Under the pieces are notes generated by a model, which was not told where the DNA came from, made no database searches, and was given only the letters and a program-made list of their open reading frames with translations. The position numbers and the translations under genes were made by a program. Positions 34,389-45,435 of a DNA stretch of 64,000 bases are shown piece after piece. The DNA comes from Diacronema lutheri. Its lineage: Eukaryota > Haptophyta > Pavlovophyceae > Pavlovales > Pavlovaceae. The stretch spans positions 186,001 through 250,000 of the forward strand of contig JAGTXO010000010.1 of NCBI GenBank assembly GCA_019448385.1, in the 5' to 3' direction. Every line of letters starts with the position of its first letter. Positions within the stretch are counted from its first letter, which is position 1.

Positions 34389-37132
34389 GCCCGAAAAGGG
34401 GCGCGGCGCATGCGCCGCCAGAAGCTGCACGCCGTCGTGCGCGCGCCGCGTGAGCGTCGGCTGCGGCACCCGCTCAAACGGCGCGTTGGCGTCGCGCGCG
34501 TGCGCCCCGGACTGCGGCTGCGCACTCGCGACGCCGAAAATGTCGAGCGGTCCGGGCGGTCGGCGGCCGGCTGGGTCGAAGCTGTGCGGCCAGCTGGCAT
34601 TTGAAAGCGGCGCGGTGCCCGGCCGTTCGAGCTCCGCGCGGGACGCGCCGAGCGTGGCGTCGGGCGCGGCGTGGCGCGGCGGCCGGTCGGGCGATGAGCG
34701 GCGCGCGAACGCCGCGGCCGCGAGGCGCCGCGCCACGTCGGACGGCCTCGCGGGCTGAACGAGCGGCACCGACGCGCCGCCGCCAAGGCTGTGCGAGCGC
34801 GCGCATAGACGGAGCGGGCCGTCGCACGACGCGGGCAGCAGCGTCTGCGCGAGCGCGACGGCGGCCGCGCCGTCCGACGGCGGCGGCCCGTCCGACGGCG
34901 GCGGCCCGTCCGACGGCGGCGGCCCGTCCGACGGCGGCGGCCCGTCCGACGGCGGCGGCCCGTCCGACGGCGGCGGCCCGTCCGACGGCGGCGGCCCGGG
35001 TCTCCGCAGCTGCGACGGCGACGGGCGGCGCGGCGGCGATGCGACCGGGTGCCGCGCCGGCGACGGCGGCGCGTGCGCGCTCGCCAGCCTCGACGCCGCG
35101 TCGACGAGCGCGAGCGTGTGCGCGCGCAGCAGCTGCAGCTCGTCGCGCCCACGCGCGGCGGCGGGCCGCTCGCCGCCACCCTCGTCGACGCGCGCCGCCC
35201 GCCACGCGCCGTCGCCCCCGCCGTCATCATCGTCGTCCGCGCACGGGCGGAGCGCGGGCGAGCGGCGGCTGCGCTCCGACTGCGCGCGGCCAGGCGTGCG
35301 CGCCGGCCCGCCGCCGCGCGAGAAGAACGACAGCTCGCGCGCCGAGAGCGCCCTGCGCGCGTCCGCGCCGCCGGCCGCGCGCGCGCGCACGTCGCGCGCC
35401 GTGCTCGACGAGGCTGCGCAGCGCGCGAGCACGGCGGACGACAGCGCGCCCGCCGGCGATGTGCGCGCGCCGCCGCGCGGCTGCTGCGCTGGGCCGCCAC
35501 CGTCCGCGCCGGCGGCGGCGCGCTCGTCGTCGGTGCACGTCAGCCGCCGCTCGCCACCGGGCGCGGGCGGCACGCCGCGGTGCGGCGACGTGTGGGGCGC
35601 AGGGTGGTACAGCGGCGGCGGCGCGAGCGAGCCGGCGCTTCGCGCGAGCGCGCGACTCGGGCTCAGCGGCGGCCGGCGGGCTGCGCCGTTCGGCGAGGGC
35701 GGCGGCGCGCCCTGCCCCACGCCGCCGCGCGCGCCCGCGCCGGCGGGCGCGAGCAGCCGGTCGTCGGCCGTTGGCGACGCGCCGAGCGGCCGTGCCGACG
35801 GCGAGCGCTTGCCCGCGCTGCGGGGGGACGGCGACGCGGGCCGCGCGCCGCTCCACGACGACGAGGTGGAGGGCGAGCTGCCGAGCGACGGGCGTTGGGT
35901 TGCGCCCTGCCAGTGCGCGCACGGCGTGCCCGACGCGCTGCTGCTGCTGCCGGGCGTGCTCGGCTTGCGCGAGAGGACGGGGATGCGCGATGGCGGCAGG
36001 CCCTCGGGCGAGCAGAACGGGCGAAGCCGCTGCCGGCTTGCCTTGGCGGCGTACTGCGCGACGTACGGCATGAGCAGCAGCTCGCCGCTCGAAGGCCGGT
36101 TCGCCGGCTCGATCTGCAGCAGCTTGGCGACGAGATAATGGAAATCTGCAGAGTAGGAGGGGGGGAGCGCCTTGTACTCGCCCTTGCGGATGCTGTTGCC
36201 CACCTGCGCGATGTTGCTCCCTGCGCGGCGGCGGGCGGGTGGCGGCGGCGCGCGTGCAAAGCGGATGCGCGCTCAGCGGGCGGCTCGCGCCGCCCGCCAC
36301 GCGCGCGCGCGCGCGCGCGCGCGTGCGCGCGCCTTGGAAGGGCGGCTTCGCGGTCGCCATCTTGTACAGCAGCACGCCAAGCGCCCACACGTCCGACTTG
36401 TACGAGTAGTGCTGCCCCTCGACCATCTCGGGGCTCAAGTAGTAGGGTGCTGCAGGTGGGTTGGGCGGATGCGCGCGCGCCGTCGCGTGAGCGCGGCCTC
36501 GCGCGCCCGGCGCGCACCTGCGCCGCCGCTGCTGCGCGCGCACTGCCAATGCACGTGCTGGCCATCGCGTGCGTGCTCTCGAGGAGGCGAGAGACGCCAA
36601 AGTCGGCCAGCTTGAGGCTCTCGTCGCGGTGCAGCAAGATGTTCTCCGCCTTGAGGTCGCGGTGCACGACGCGATTGGCGTGCACGTGCGCGAGGCCGTC
36701 GACGAGCTGCGAGAAGCAGCTCATGATCTCCTCCTCGGCGATGAGGGCGCTGCGCTCGTCCTCAGGCACGGCACTCCAGCGCGCGGAGAGCCAATGTGCG
36801 AGCGTGCCCGAGTCCGCGTACTCCATCACGATGCGCAGCGAGCGCTCGCGCGGATCGTCGGCAGCCTCGTGCACGTACGCGCCGTAGAAGCGGATCACGT
36901 TCGGGTGGCCGAGCCGGCGAAGGACATCCACTTCGACGCTGAGCACGCCCGGGCTCGGCGTGGAGGCGAGCGAGATCTGCTTCACGCAGTACAGCCGGCC
37001 CGACGCCGCCGACTCTACCAGCATGGCCTCGCCCGTCGCACCGCGCCCGATGCAGCGGATTTCGCGCAGCGCGCGCAGCCGCTCGGGGTGCTGCTCGAAC
37101 TCGTCGTCGCCATCGGGCTCGGCGCCGAGCAT
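34383..37132 (-). CDS. NEK-family protein kinase
   Basis: Exons 37132-36544, 36449-36333 and 36220-34383 give 847 residues. The kinase domain is residues about 22-290: IGRGATGEAMLVE (Gly loop), YCVKQISL (Lys), VEVDVLRRLGHPN, VVHRDLKAENILL, LADFGVSRLL, and an activation segment rebuilt by splicing to GTPYYLSPE. SDVWALGVLLYKM and PPFQGSNIAQVGNSI follow. All catalytic residues are present. NEKs act in cilia, centrioles and mitosis. Intron 1 is GTGCGC...CTGCAG; intron 2 needs a GC donor (CCAAG|GCGCGC), the only join restoring frame. The C-terminal about 550 residues are disordered, Pro/Ser-rich, with seven PPPSDG repeats and acidic and basic patches. The FAM161-like ciliary gene is 6 kb away. Confidence 0.92.
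34871..34996 (-). repeat. Seven tandem 18-bp units encoding PPPSDG
   Basis: Exact 18-bp units (CCGTCCGACGGCGGCGGC on the plus strand) repeated seven times in frame in the last NEK exon. Copies are identical, indicating recent slippage or unequal exchange. Confidence 0.92.
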
Positions 37133-37390
37133 CACTGCCGCACTCGCTCGCGCGCGTCGAGCTCGTGGCCCGATCGGCCGGCGCGCCCGCCTTGTGCGCG
37201 CGAGGGTTGAGCAGGCGCTCGCTTCACAAGTGCTGCTGCCGCCCCGCCTGCACCATCGACTTTTCAGTCTTTTCTTCACCTTGCCGGTAAATGGCCCGCC
37301 GCTCGGAAAGCCGGAATCCGTTTGAACGCGCGAACTCCGAGTTCAACCGGTGGCCCTCCTCTCCCTCCTCTCCGGCAGCGCGCGACCGAG
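37133..37390. promoter_or_regulatory. Divergent promoter region between NEK and downstream gene
   Basis: 258 bp. It contains TTTGAACGCGCGAAC at 37321 and GAGTTCAACC near 37340, the TTCAAA-like element about 65 bp upstream of the plus-strand ATG. The tract 37250-37290 is relatively AT-rich. Confidence 0.35.
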
Positions 37391-39166
37391 ATGGCGAGCG
37401 AGATCCACGCGCCCGTGCAGGACGAGAACGTGCCAGCGCACAACCATTGCTCATCGCTCGCGCCCACCCACAACCACAAGGCGCTCGCCGTCAAGCCGCC
37501 GGCGCCGTGCGCCGCGCCCGAAGACCCGGCGCTCGACCACCTCGCGTCCCCGCGCGCGGCGTGCTCGACCGGCCTCTTCCTCTCGCAGCCGTCGCTGCTG
37601 CTCGACACGCTCGAGGATATTCAGAAGGTGTCGCCGCGCTCGAACAGCGCCGACGGTTCGAGCGACGACGAGGATGAGAGCGAGGCCGACCCCGAGGCTG
37701 AGACGCAGCGCGACCTGCTCGAGGCCGAGTCGATGCTCCGCTACGGCCTCGCAAAGCTCTCCGAGATAACCGAGCGGCACGGCCGCGAAGTGATCGAAGA
37801 GCACGTGCGCGTTTTCGAGCAGGGCCCCGACGATGGCATCGTCGCGCTCAGCCGGATGCTCGAGCGCGCGTGCTCGCGCGCGCCGGCCGCGCCCACGGCC
37901 GAGGGCGGCACGTGCGGCGCGCGCTCGCCGTCGCCGGCCGTGGACGAGGCGGCGGGCGGCGCTCGCGAGGGCGAGGGCGACGCGGCGGCGCTCGACGACT
38001 CTGAGCAGCCCGCACCAGCCGACGCGGACGCAACCTCCGCCGCGCTCGCGCACGTGGCGGACGAGTTCTCCCAGAAGGTGGACGCCGTCCTCGCCGCCGC
38101 AGAGCGCGGCGAGCAGCGCTCGCCGTCCGTGGAGCGGCGCGACGTGCTCAATCGAGAGGAGCTCGCCGGTGCGCGCAGATGCTGAGCGCGCCGCGCCGCG
38201 CGCGCACCCCCTCGCCGCTCGGCTGCTCGCACGCGCCCACCGCATCCGCCGACTCGCCCAACCGCCGTTCCCGCCGCGCTGTGCCGCGCGCGTACCCCCT
38301 CGCCGACTCGCCCACCCGCCGTTCCCGCCGCGCTGTGCCGCGCAGTGCTCTTCTCCGAGGTGCTGCTGCGCAACGCGCTCGCCTTCCTCACGCGGTGCGA
38401 GCGCGAGACGGTCGACCGCGTCTGCGACCTGCTCACCTCGTGCGGCGACGATGGCGGCTCGACCGGCTTCGAGTTGCTCAACGCGCTGCTCGATGGCGCG
38501 CGCGCGGCCGGCCGGCGCGAGGGCGCGCTGCACGCGCGCGCGGCTCTGCGCACGGATGCGGTCGCGGAGGAGGCGGACGGCGACGCCGCGTGCGGCGCCG
38601 CCGAGGCCACCGCGTCGTCGCGACCCGCCGACGGCGCCTCGCCGCCGATTGACGACAGCGCGACCGAGCTGTTGCCGCTCGTGCGCGCGTCCGACCTCGG
38701 CGCGGGCGCGCTCAGCCGCGTGATGGCGCATTACGACCGGTCGCTGCTCGCGCTCGCCGAGGCGAGTTGCACGCTCGACGAGGCACCGCTGCTGCTTGTC
38801 GACGCGCTGCTCAAGCCGGCGCTCGGGCACCTGCGCACGCTCGACGTGGCAGGGATGGCGGCGTTCTGGCAGCTGGGCGAGAGGCTGCACGAGCTCACGC
38901 CGGGCGAGGAGAATGGCGCGCAGCTCCTCGCGCAGCTGATGGCGGAGGTCGTGCAGGCGGATGAGCACGCCGCGCCCGTCGACGCGGCCGCGCCCGTCCC
39001 CGCCAAGCCGCGTGTGCCCCTCGCGCGCATCGCCGGACTGGCCATCGTGCCGGCGGCCGCCACCGCGCTCCTCGCCGTGCTGTGGCGCGGGGGCGTGCTG
39101 CGCGTCGCGGCGCTCATGTTCTTGCCGCACGACTCGTGCGTCGGCGTCGGCTTCTTTGAGTGCTAA
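37391..39166 (+). CDS. Hypothetical protein with C-terminal membrane segment
   Basis: Exons 37391-38168 and 38346-39166 give 532 residues. The N-terminus is polar with His/Pro-rich sequence and an acidic Ser patch (SSDDEDESEADPEAE). Helical segments follow (LLEAESMLRYGLAKLSEIT; GIVALSRMLERA), then a low-complexity linker. The second exon has regular helical pairs (FLTRCERETVDRVCDLL, LLPLVRASDLGAGALSRVM, MAAFWQLGERLHELT) and ends in a hydrophobic segment (LAGLAIVPAAATALLAVLW in part) with a short tail (DSCVGVGFFEC), suggesting a tail anchor. I do not recognise the family. The 177-bp intron contains a duplicated block of about 55 bp, the second copy carrying the acceptor. Confidence 0.65.
38227..38345 (+). 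repeat. Tandem duplication inside an intron including the acceptor region
   Basis: CCGACTCGCCCAaCCGCCGTT followed by CCCGCCGCGCTGTGCCGCGC appears twice about 55-60 bp apart (ending near 38291 and at 38345). Only the second copy ends in CAG and is used as the acceptor; the first reads GCGCGT. Confidence 0.7.
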
Positions 39167-39566
39167 GCTGCAAGCGCGGGGTGTGCGTGGAGTGGACGCG
39201 GGGTGGGAGTTGGGTGGCGGGCGCTGCCGACTGCGCGTAATGCGTGCTGCCTCTGGCAGCCGCACGGGCACGCCGCACCGCCGCAATGCCGCAACGTTAG
39301 ATGCGCGACTGTGTGTCGAAAGCTGCCACGCGGCAGGACCTGGCCCTGCCGCGTCCTTGCCGTCCCTGCCGTCTCCACAGCCGGCGTGCGCAGGGTCGTT
39401 CGTCCTGGCCTCGGCTTCACGCTGCGCTGCGTGCGATTCTCGCCCGCCATGTTTGCCGGTCGTCACGCCTCGGCCCCGTGCACGTCTGACGTCCCCACTG
39501 CTGACTCGCGTCGTTATTTTCATGTTTTTGGTCAAAGGACGCTAACTGTTCAGCGCGGACCGTACC
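39167..39566. other. Intergenic region upstream of sufC
   Basis: 400 bp with no supported gene. The 80 bp nearest the sufC start (39500-39560) are relatively AT-rich and include GTTATTTTCATGTTTTTGG, a plausible promoter segment. Confidence 0.4.
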
Positions 39567-40152
39567 ATGACGGCCATCGTGTCGACGATGCCACGTGCGG
39601 CGCTCCTCCTGCTTCTCGCGTGCGCGGCGTTGGAGCTTGACGCGCTGCAAACGCCGCCGGCGATCTCCGCGGGCGCGCGGCGACGCCCGCGCGCGGCGCC
39701 ATGCATGGCTGCGGGCGACGTGGTGCTCGACGTGAATGGCTTGCAGGCGAATGTGGACGATGTGCCGATCCTCAAGGGCGTCAACCTCTGCGTGCGCAAG
39801 GGCGAGGTGCACGCCATCATGGGGCCGAACGGCTCAGGCAAGAGCACGTTTTCGAAGACGCTCGTCGGCCACTACGCATACAAGGTGACGGGCGGCACCG
39901 CGAGCTACCTCGACCAGGACCTGCTCGCTCTCGACCCGGAGGAGCGCGCACAGCGCGGCATCTTCATGTCCTTCCAATACCCGGTCGAGGTGCCGGGCGT
40001 GACGAACGCGGACTTTTTGCGCGTGGCGCTTAACGAGAAGCGGCTTGCGATGGGACAGGACGAGGTTTCGCCCCTCGAGTTCTTCGCGCTCATCTCGCGC
40101 AAGCTCAAGCAGATCGGGATGAAGGCCGACTTCTTGAACCGCAACGTCAACG

Positions 40153-40200
<48 letters not shown>

Positions 40201-40481
40201 TGCTGCTCGAGCCGCAGCTCGCGATCCTCGACGAGCTTGACTCAGGCCTCGACATCGATGCGCTCAAAGAGATTGCCGAGGGCGTGAACAACTTCAAGTC
40301 GAAGGATACGGCAATCATCATGATCACGCACTACCAGCGGCTGCTCGACTACATCAAGCCCGACTTTGTGCACATCATGAGCAACGGACGAATTATCAAG
40401 ACGGGCGACGCATCCCTCGCCCTCGAGCTCGAGGCGCAGGGCTACGGCTGGGTCACCGAGCCCGAGCAAGTCACGCAGTAG
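39567..40481 (+). CDS. sufC: SufC, Fe-S cluster assembly ATPase, nuclear-encoded and plastid-targeted
   Basis: 304 residues. Leader residues 1-45 ([20 protein letters not shown], then an Ala/Arg-rich stretch to PCMAAG) look like a bipartite signal plus transit peptide. An internal ATG (39588) could be the true start. The mature part is a full ABC ATPase: Walker [11 protein letters not shown]-loop FMSFQYP, SufC-type signature [10 protein letters not shown], Walker [14 protein letters not shown]-loop ITHYQR. SufC with SufB and SufD forms the scaffold that builds Fe-S clusters in plastids. Length after leader removal (about 255) fits the family. In many red-lineage algae sufC (ycf16) is plastid-encoded, so a nuclear copy with a leader is notable. 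Confidence 0.96.
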
Positions 40482-40662
40482 CGAGGTAGTGCGTTTTACG
40501 ATGCGATTCCGGAACTCCAGCGGATGCCTTCCAGACATTGACAACACACACGTGCCGTGCCGCACGAATGACGAGCCACAAGGTCCCAAGTCGGCCGGCA
40601 TTGACACGCAGGCAAAACCGTTTGAAAGCACGCACAACGGCGGAGGTTCCCGCCTTGGCACG

Positions 40663-43086
40663 ATGGCCAAGAAGAAGGCACCCCCACGCTCGGGCGCTGG
40701 GGCGCAGGACATTCGGACGATGATGAATCGCGACAGGCCGCCGTCGTTGCGGCTGCGCGGCAAACAGGCTGTCGGCGACGACACCGAGAACAGCCAGGCG
40801 GACGACTTTGAGCCATCCAAGAAACCGAAGCTGGCGCCGGCGCGCGCGGCGAGGCAACCGAGCGAATGTGAGTACCCGCAGCCCGTCCCCACCGGCTGGT
40901 ACGTCACCGAGCGCGTTCGCACCAGCGGTGTGAGTGACTACACGTTCCACGGTCCTGTCGGCGCTTCGGCGCGTTCCTACGAAGAGATGTGCCGCGTCGC
41001 CAAGTTTGATCCAACGTGCGTGGCGGCGGGCAAGGCCAAGGCAACGAGCTCGCCCGCCAGCGGCAAGCTGTCGCCGAGCAGGTTGCCCGCGATCACCACC
41101 GCGCGGCCGAGCAGCTCGCAGCGCAGCGCGCCGACCAAGGCAGCCGGCGCGCGCTCGCAGCCGAGCCAGAGCGGCTCGCAGCCGACAGGCGCGATGGGCG
41201 CGCGCGAACGCGAGCAGACGCGGCGCGCGCACGCGCTCACAGGCGCATCAGCGAGCGACGAATCGGACGACGATGCTGAGCAGACGGCCAGCGCGCACTG
41301 CAAAGCGCGCGCGGCCGAGCTGCACGCCGCGCGCGCAAGCTACCGCGCCGCGCAGAAGCGCTACCGCGACGGAGTGCCCGGCGGCATTGAATACTGGGCT
41401 GAACGGCATGGCAGCGATTCGGCACAGGCGGTCGCAGTGCGCACGCCCCTCGACCAGGCCGCGGCTATCGAGAGCGTGCGCGCCGCTCGGCGCGGCGGGC
41501 GTCTTGGGTGAGAGAAGGGTGGGGAGGAAGCTTCTACCCGTTGCGTCAATTCGCCGCCTCGCCCATTCAACACCCCCCCCCCCCCCCCCCCCCCGGCGCG
41601 CGCGCGCGCGCGCGCCGCTTCCGTCCGCACGCCACACCCTACCCCCACCTGCACCCAACGCCCGGCATGTCCCACCGCGCAGGCCGTGCGCTCCGCGCAC
41701 CTCGAGATCGCGTCCGTGCCCAAGGCTGACAGGCTGTGGGAGCGCAAGCTGCTCGTCGAGCTCGACGCCGGCTGGATCGTGCGGCGCAGCGCCCGCACGC
41801 GGCGCGCAGCGTGCGGCGCTCCCATTCCGCCGCGCGCGCAGCGATCAGCTGCCCACTCCCCTCCCTCCCTCCCCAACCCACGCTCACCCCGCCCTTTTTC
41901 CCGCCTTTTTTAGAACAAGTACGCGGCCTTCCTCGACGAGTACTCGCCAGCGCTCCGCCAAGCCGCGCGCCACCTGCACGAGTGGGCGCAGATCGCGCGC
42001 ACCGACGAGGAGCGCCTCTTTGCGCCTCGCCAGCCGCACATCGGCACGGGCATCGATACGGGCGCGAGCGCGGAGGCGGAGGCGGACATGGCGGGGGCGG
42101 ACGGCAGCGGAGGAGGGGCGGAAGCAGGGCGCGCAGACGCGGAGGCGGACGGGGCAAAGCCAATGGCGGCGCCGGTGCACTCGGTCGAGCCATGCGGCAC
42201 GCAACCGCCCGCTGAGCAGGCGGCCGCGTCCGCCCTTGCCGCGCAGCTGCGTGTGGCGCAGGCGCAGGCAGCCGCCGCCTTCGCGGGCACGGACGAGGAC
42301 GCGAGCGAGCTGCATTCGGGCCGTGCGTGCGACGTCGACAGCGGCGATGAGCCGATGCCGCTCTGCGGCGCACCGCTGCCCGCGCCGCCTGAGACCACCG
42401 TCGGCGAAGCGGGCGGCGCGGCCGCGGCGGCGGGCGCACACGCGAGCGCCGAAGCGCTCGAGCGGCAGCCGCGCTGCGTGCACGTCGACGCGCAGCCCGC
42501 CCTCGCTGGCCACCAGCCCGCGCAGCAGCAGCAGCCGTCGTTCACCGCCGCGGCTGCCGTGCCGATCGCAACGGCCGCGCTGGCCACCGGCTGCTCTGGA
42601 GACGACGACGACGACGACGACGATGACGTGCCCATCAGCCAGCGCATGCTCGCGAAGGAGCTGCGCCCGCCGGTTCCGGACAGAGCGGCGTGCGCGGCCG
42701 AAACGGCCGCTGCCGTGGGTCCTCGCCGCGCGGTCGAGGCGTGCGCGACGGGCAGCTCAGTGCTCGGCGCCCCGCTTGCGCGGCCGGCGGTGGACGGTGC
42801 GAGCTCGCCATCGTGCGCACACAACGTGCACGACGCACCCGCCGACCTCAACGAGCCTTGCACGTCGCCGCGCGGCGCGAGCTCGGATTCGGCGCGCCGG
42901 ACGCAGCCGCTCGACGTGGCCACGGCGCAGCGACCAAGCCACGGCGGCGCGACGGGCAAAGTGAGCGCGGCCAGCGCACGGGCGCGGGCTGCGAGCGGTG
43001 GCGCATCCGGGCCGCGCCTGCCGGCGTTTGTGCCGTTCACCGGGTACTCGTCCCTGGGGAGGGACGGCGTCGCCACCCGGCACTGA
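40663..43086 (+). CDS. Putative methyl-CpG-binding-domain-like nuclear protein
   Basis: Exons 40663-41475, 41683-41778 and 41914-43086, all phase 0, give 693 residues. The N-terminus MAKKKAPPRSGAG precedes QDIRTMM, resembling a degenerate PCNA-interacting motif. Residues about 75-120 read PTGWYVTERVRTSGVSDYTF, then GPVGASARSYEEM, matching the MBD outline (PxGW...R.SG..D.YY..P.G..RS..E). Later there are basic and acidic low-complexity regions, a helical segment bridging exons 2-3 (LWERKLLVELDAGWI; KYAAFLDEYSPALRQ), and an Asp run (SGDDDDDDDDD). A chromatin reader linked to replication is a reasonable but unproven guess. Intron 1 includes a C22 run (41573-41594). TTTGAA lies at 40621, 37 bp upstream. 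Confidence 0.6.
41573..41594. repeat. Poly-C tract (22 nt) in intron 1 of the MBD-like gene
   Basis: C22 run in the gene's sense, about 88 nt upstream of the acceptor at 41682, followed by alternating GC. Confidence 0.9.
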
Positions 43087-43226
43087 AGGCGGGGAGGTGG
43101 GGAGGGGACTGGTGATCAGGCGGGTCGATATACGAACGCTTTCGCATAGGATAGACGCTTGCAGGTGGGCCTGATTGCCCAAACCCGGCGCATCACGTCC
43201 CAACAGGCGCTTGCTTTCCCGACGGC

Positions 43227-45371
43227 TCAGCCATCGACGAGATCCCCCAACCCGTTGTCGCGTAGCGTCTTTTCAAACTGCTCGAGCCGCTCCTGCCGCG
43301 CACGGTCGACGTGCGCAGCGGTCGACGCCTGCTCAAAGAGATACGGGCGCTTGCTGACGTTGGTCTCAATCTGCCGCTTGACTCGCTCCCAGTTCTCCTT
43401 CTTTTCGCGCTGGTCTTCGAGGAACTGCCGCCGCCGCTTCTCGCGCTCGGCCGCGTCGTTGATGAAGGTGGGCTTGAGCACCTGCGCGGCAGCCGGCGCG
43501 GCGAGACGCGGGCGGGCGGCGCCGCGGCGCGTGAGGCCACGCGGTAGGCGCACGCCGCGGCACGGACGTCGCCCGCGCCCGCGGTATCCGCCCTCTGCGC
43601 GCGCGCTCACCGCCGCGACCTCTGCGCCGATTTGCTTCTGCCTGTGCAGCCGCTCCGCCTCCTCGCGCCGCCTCGCCGCGTCGACCGCGCGTCTCAACTC
43701 CTGCTCGTCCTCGAGCGAGGCGCGGCGGAGCTCGGCGGCGAGCGTCGTGCGGTACGCCGAGTCTGGCGGCGGCCCCGCATTGACGGGCTCGTACTTGGTC
43801 GGCGCGCGCGTCGACGCGTGCGGCCATCGCTGCTCTGGCAGAACGATGGCGTCGCGCTCAATATCGCGCAGCACGCGCTCCATCCGGTTGGGGCGGCGGT
43901 CCGTGTACATGGCAAAGGGCTGCGCCGAGGTGGGCGGCACCGACCGCTTCTTCTTCGTCAGCGCCTGCGCGCCGGCCGGCCGCGAAGCGCGCGCCGGCGA
44001 GTGAGCGCGCGCACCGCCGCGCGTCACCGCCGCGCGGCGGGCGACGAGCGCGCACCTGCTCAAAACGTTTCTGCAGCTTGGCGAAGGGCGGGATCGCGGG
44101 CGACATGGGGTTGATCCGCGGCTTGAACGCGTCCTGCGCGCGCCCATCCGAGCCGCTCAGGTCGGCCTGCGCGCGCGCGCGCGCGCGTGCGTGCGTGCGG
44201 CACGCCCGACGTGAGCACGGCATGAGGAGCAAAGCAGGGCAGAATTCCATCTCCTCCCCCGGGAACGCACTTGCGCGTCGCATGGGCGCCGCGGTGGGTC
44301 CTCGCGTGCGGCAGCGAGGTTGGCGGGGGTGCGAGCGCACGCTTATCGAGCGCGTACATGCGCGGCCACCTTGTTCACCTTGCCCATCTGCCGATAGAGC
44401 TCCATCCGCGGCGGGAGCGAAGCGTGCGCGAGCAGCTCGTGCGCTGCTCGACTGATGCGCTCCTTGCGCAGGGCGCCATCGTGCTGCATCTGCTCGTAGA
44501 CACGCATCGAGACGAAGGGCGGGACGGGCTTGGCGCGGAACGTGTGCTTGAGCGCCAGCTCGTCTGCCGTCTTGGCCGGCGGCCGCCTGCGCGGCACGGG
44601 CGGCCTGTCGTGGAAGGAGAAGGGCTTTGCACCCGCCTGCAAGTTTGCGCGCCGCTCCGCCACGATCTCCTCGCGACGGCGCTCGGCGCGCGCGACCATG
44701 CGCTCGTAGCGCGGCTCGACGGTCGAGATAGGCACCGGCTGCGCCTTGAAAGGCTGGTAGTGCTCCTCGCCCTCCGAATGCCGCCGCTCGCGCGCGGCGC
44801 GCTCGCGCGAGAGCCGGCGCTGCTCGGCGTCGCGCCCCTCAAACTCAAACGGTTGCGGCACGGTCGTGCGCGGGCGCGGCCGGCGGTGGGGAGCGGAGTG
44901 TGGGCGATGCTGCCAGCGCTGGCGCGCCGCGTCGAGCCGGCTCGTGTCCAAACCACGGCGCGCGCGCGTTGCGGCAATCAGCTCGTCGAGCTCTGCCGCG
45001 CGCCGAGAGGCGTCCGCCGCGTCAAAGTGCGGCCGCTCGCGAGCGCCCGCGCTGCGCGGGCGCGGCGCGACAGGCCGGTGTGCGCGGGTGTCCCTGCCAC
45101 CACGCTGCAGCTGCAGCTCGAGCTCACGTAGGTTGCGCGCGTGCTGCGCCTTCAGGTCAGCGAGGCGCGAGAGGAAGTCGGGCGCGTTCGGGTCGAGGCC
45201 CGCGATCGGCGTGCCTGGCGAGCGCGGCGCCGCCCACGCAGCACCGCCAGATGGAGGGCTCAAAGCGCGCAGCGGCATGTCAAGCGCATTCTGCATCTCG
45301 CCCGCCTGCGTGCGCAGCGCACGCAGCCGCCGCTCGACCTCGCCCAGGTCGCCGCTCAGCCCCAGGGACAT
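43227..45371 (-). CDS. FAM161-like (UPF0564) ciliary/centriolar protein
   Basis: Exons 45371-44370, 44166-44056, 43964-43611 and 43481-43227, all phase 0, give 573 residues. The family's repeated short modules are visible: TVPQPFEFEGRDAEQRR, YQPFKAQPVPIST, GAKPFSFHDRPPVPRR, LKHTFRAKPVPPF, and FAMYTDRRPNR, QVLKPTFINDAAE. Between them lie charged coiled coils (RAERRREEIVAERRANLQAG; FLEDQREKKENWERV). FAM161 proteins decorate centriole inner walls and ciliary microtubules. Length is in the family range. Its presence implies a flagellated stage. It diverges from the DEK-BAH gene across 64 bp carrying TTTGAA at 45382. Confidence 0.85.
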
Positions 45372-45435
45372 TTTCGACGATTTTGAACTCAACCGCCCCG
45401 GACTCCGCGCACAAGAGCATAGCCGGACAGTCGCC
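45372..45435. promoter_or_regulatory. 64-bp bidirectional spacer between FAM161-like and DEK_C-BAH genes
   Basis: Holds TTTTGAACTCAACCGC at 45381, with the TTTGAA hexamer 11 bp from the minus-strand ATG and about 50 bp from the plus-strand ATG. No TATA box. Confidence 0.4.

Noticed and set aside
37451-39535. 694-codon minus-strand frame opposite the tail-anchored protein
   Set aside because: Arg/His-rich shadow with no motif; the plus strand has a sensible two-exon product.
41500-41511. Donor at CTTGG|GTGAGA for MBD-like intron 1
   Set aside because: It would put exon 2 in the wrong frame. The GAGAGC|GTGCGC site at 41475/41476 keeps frame and matches the local donor pattern.
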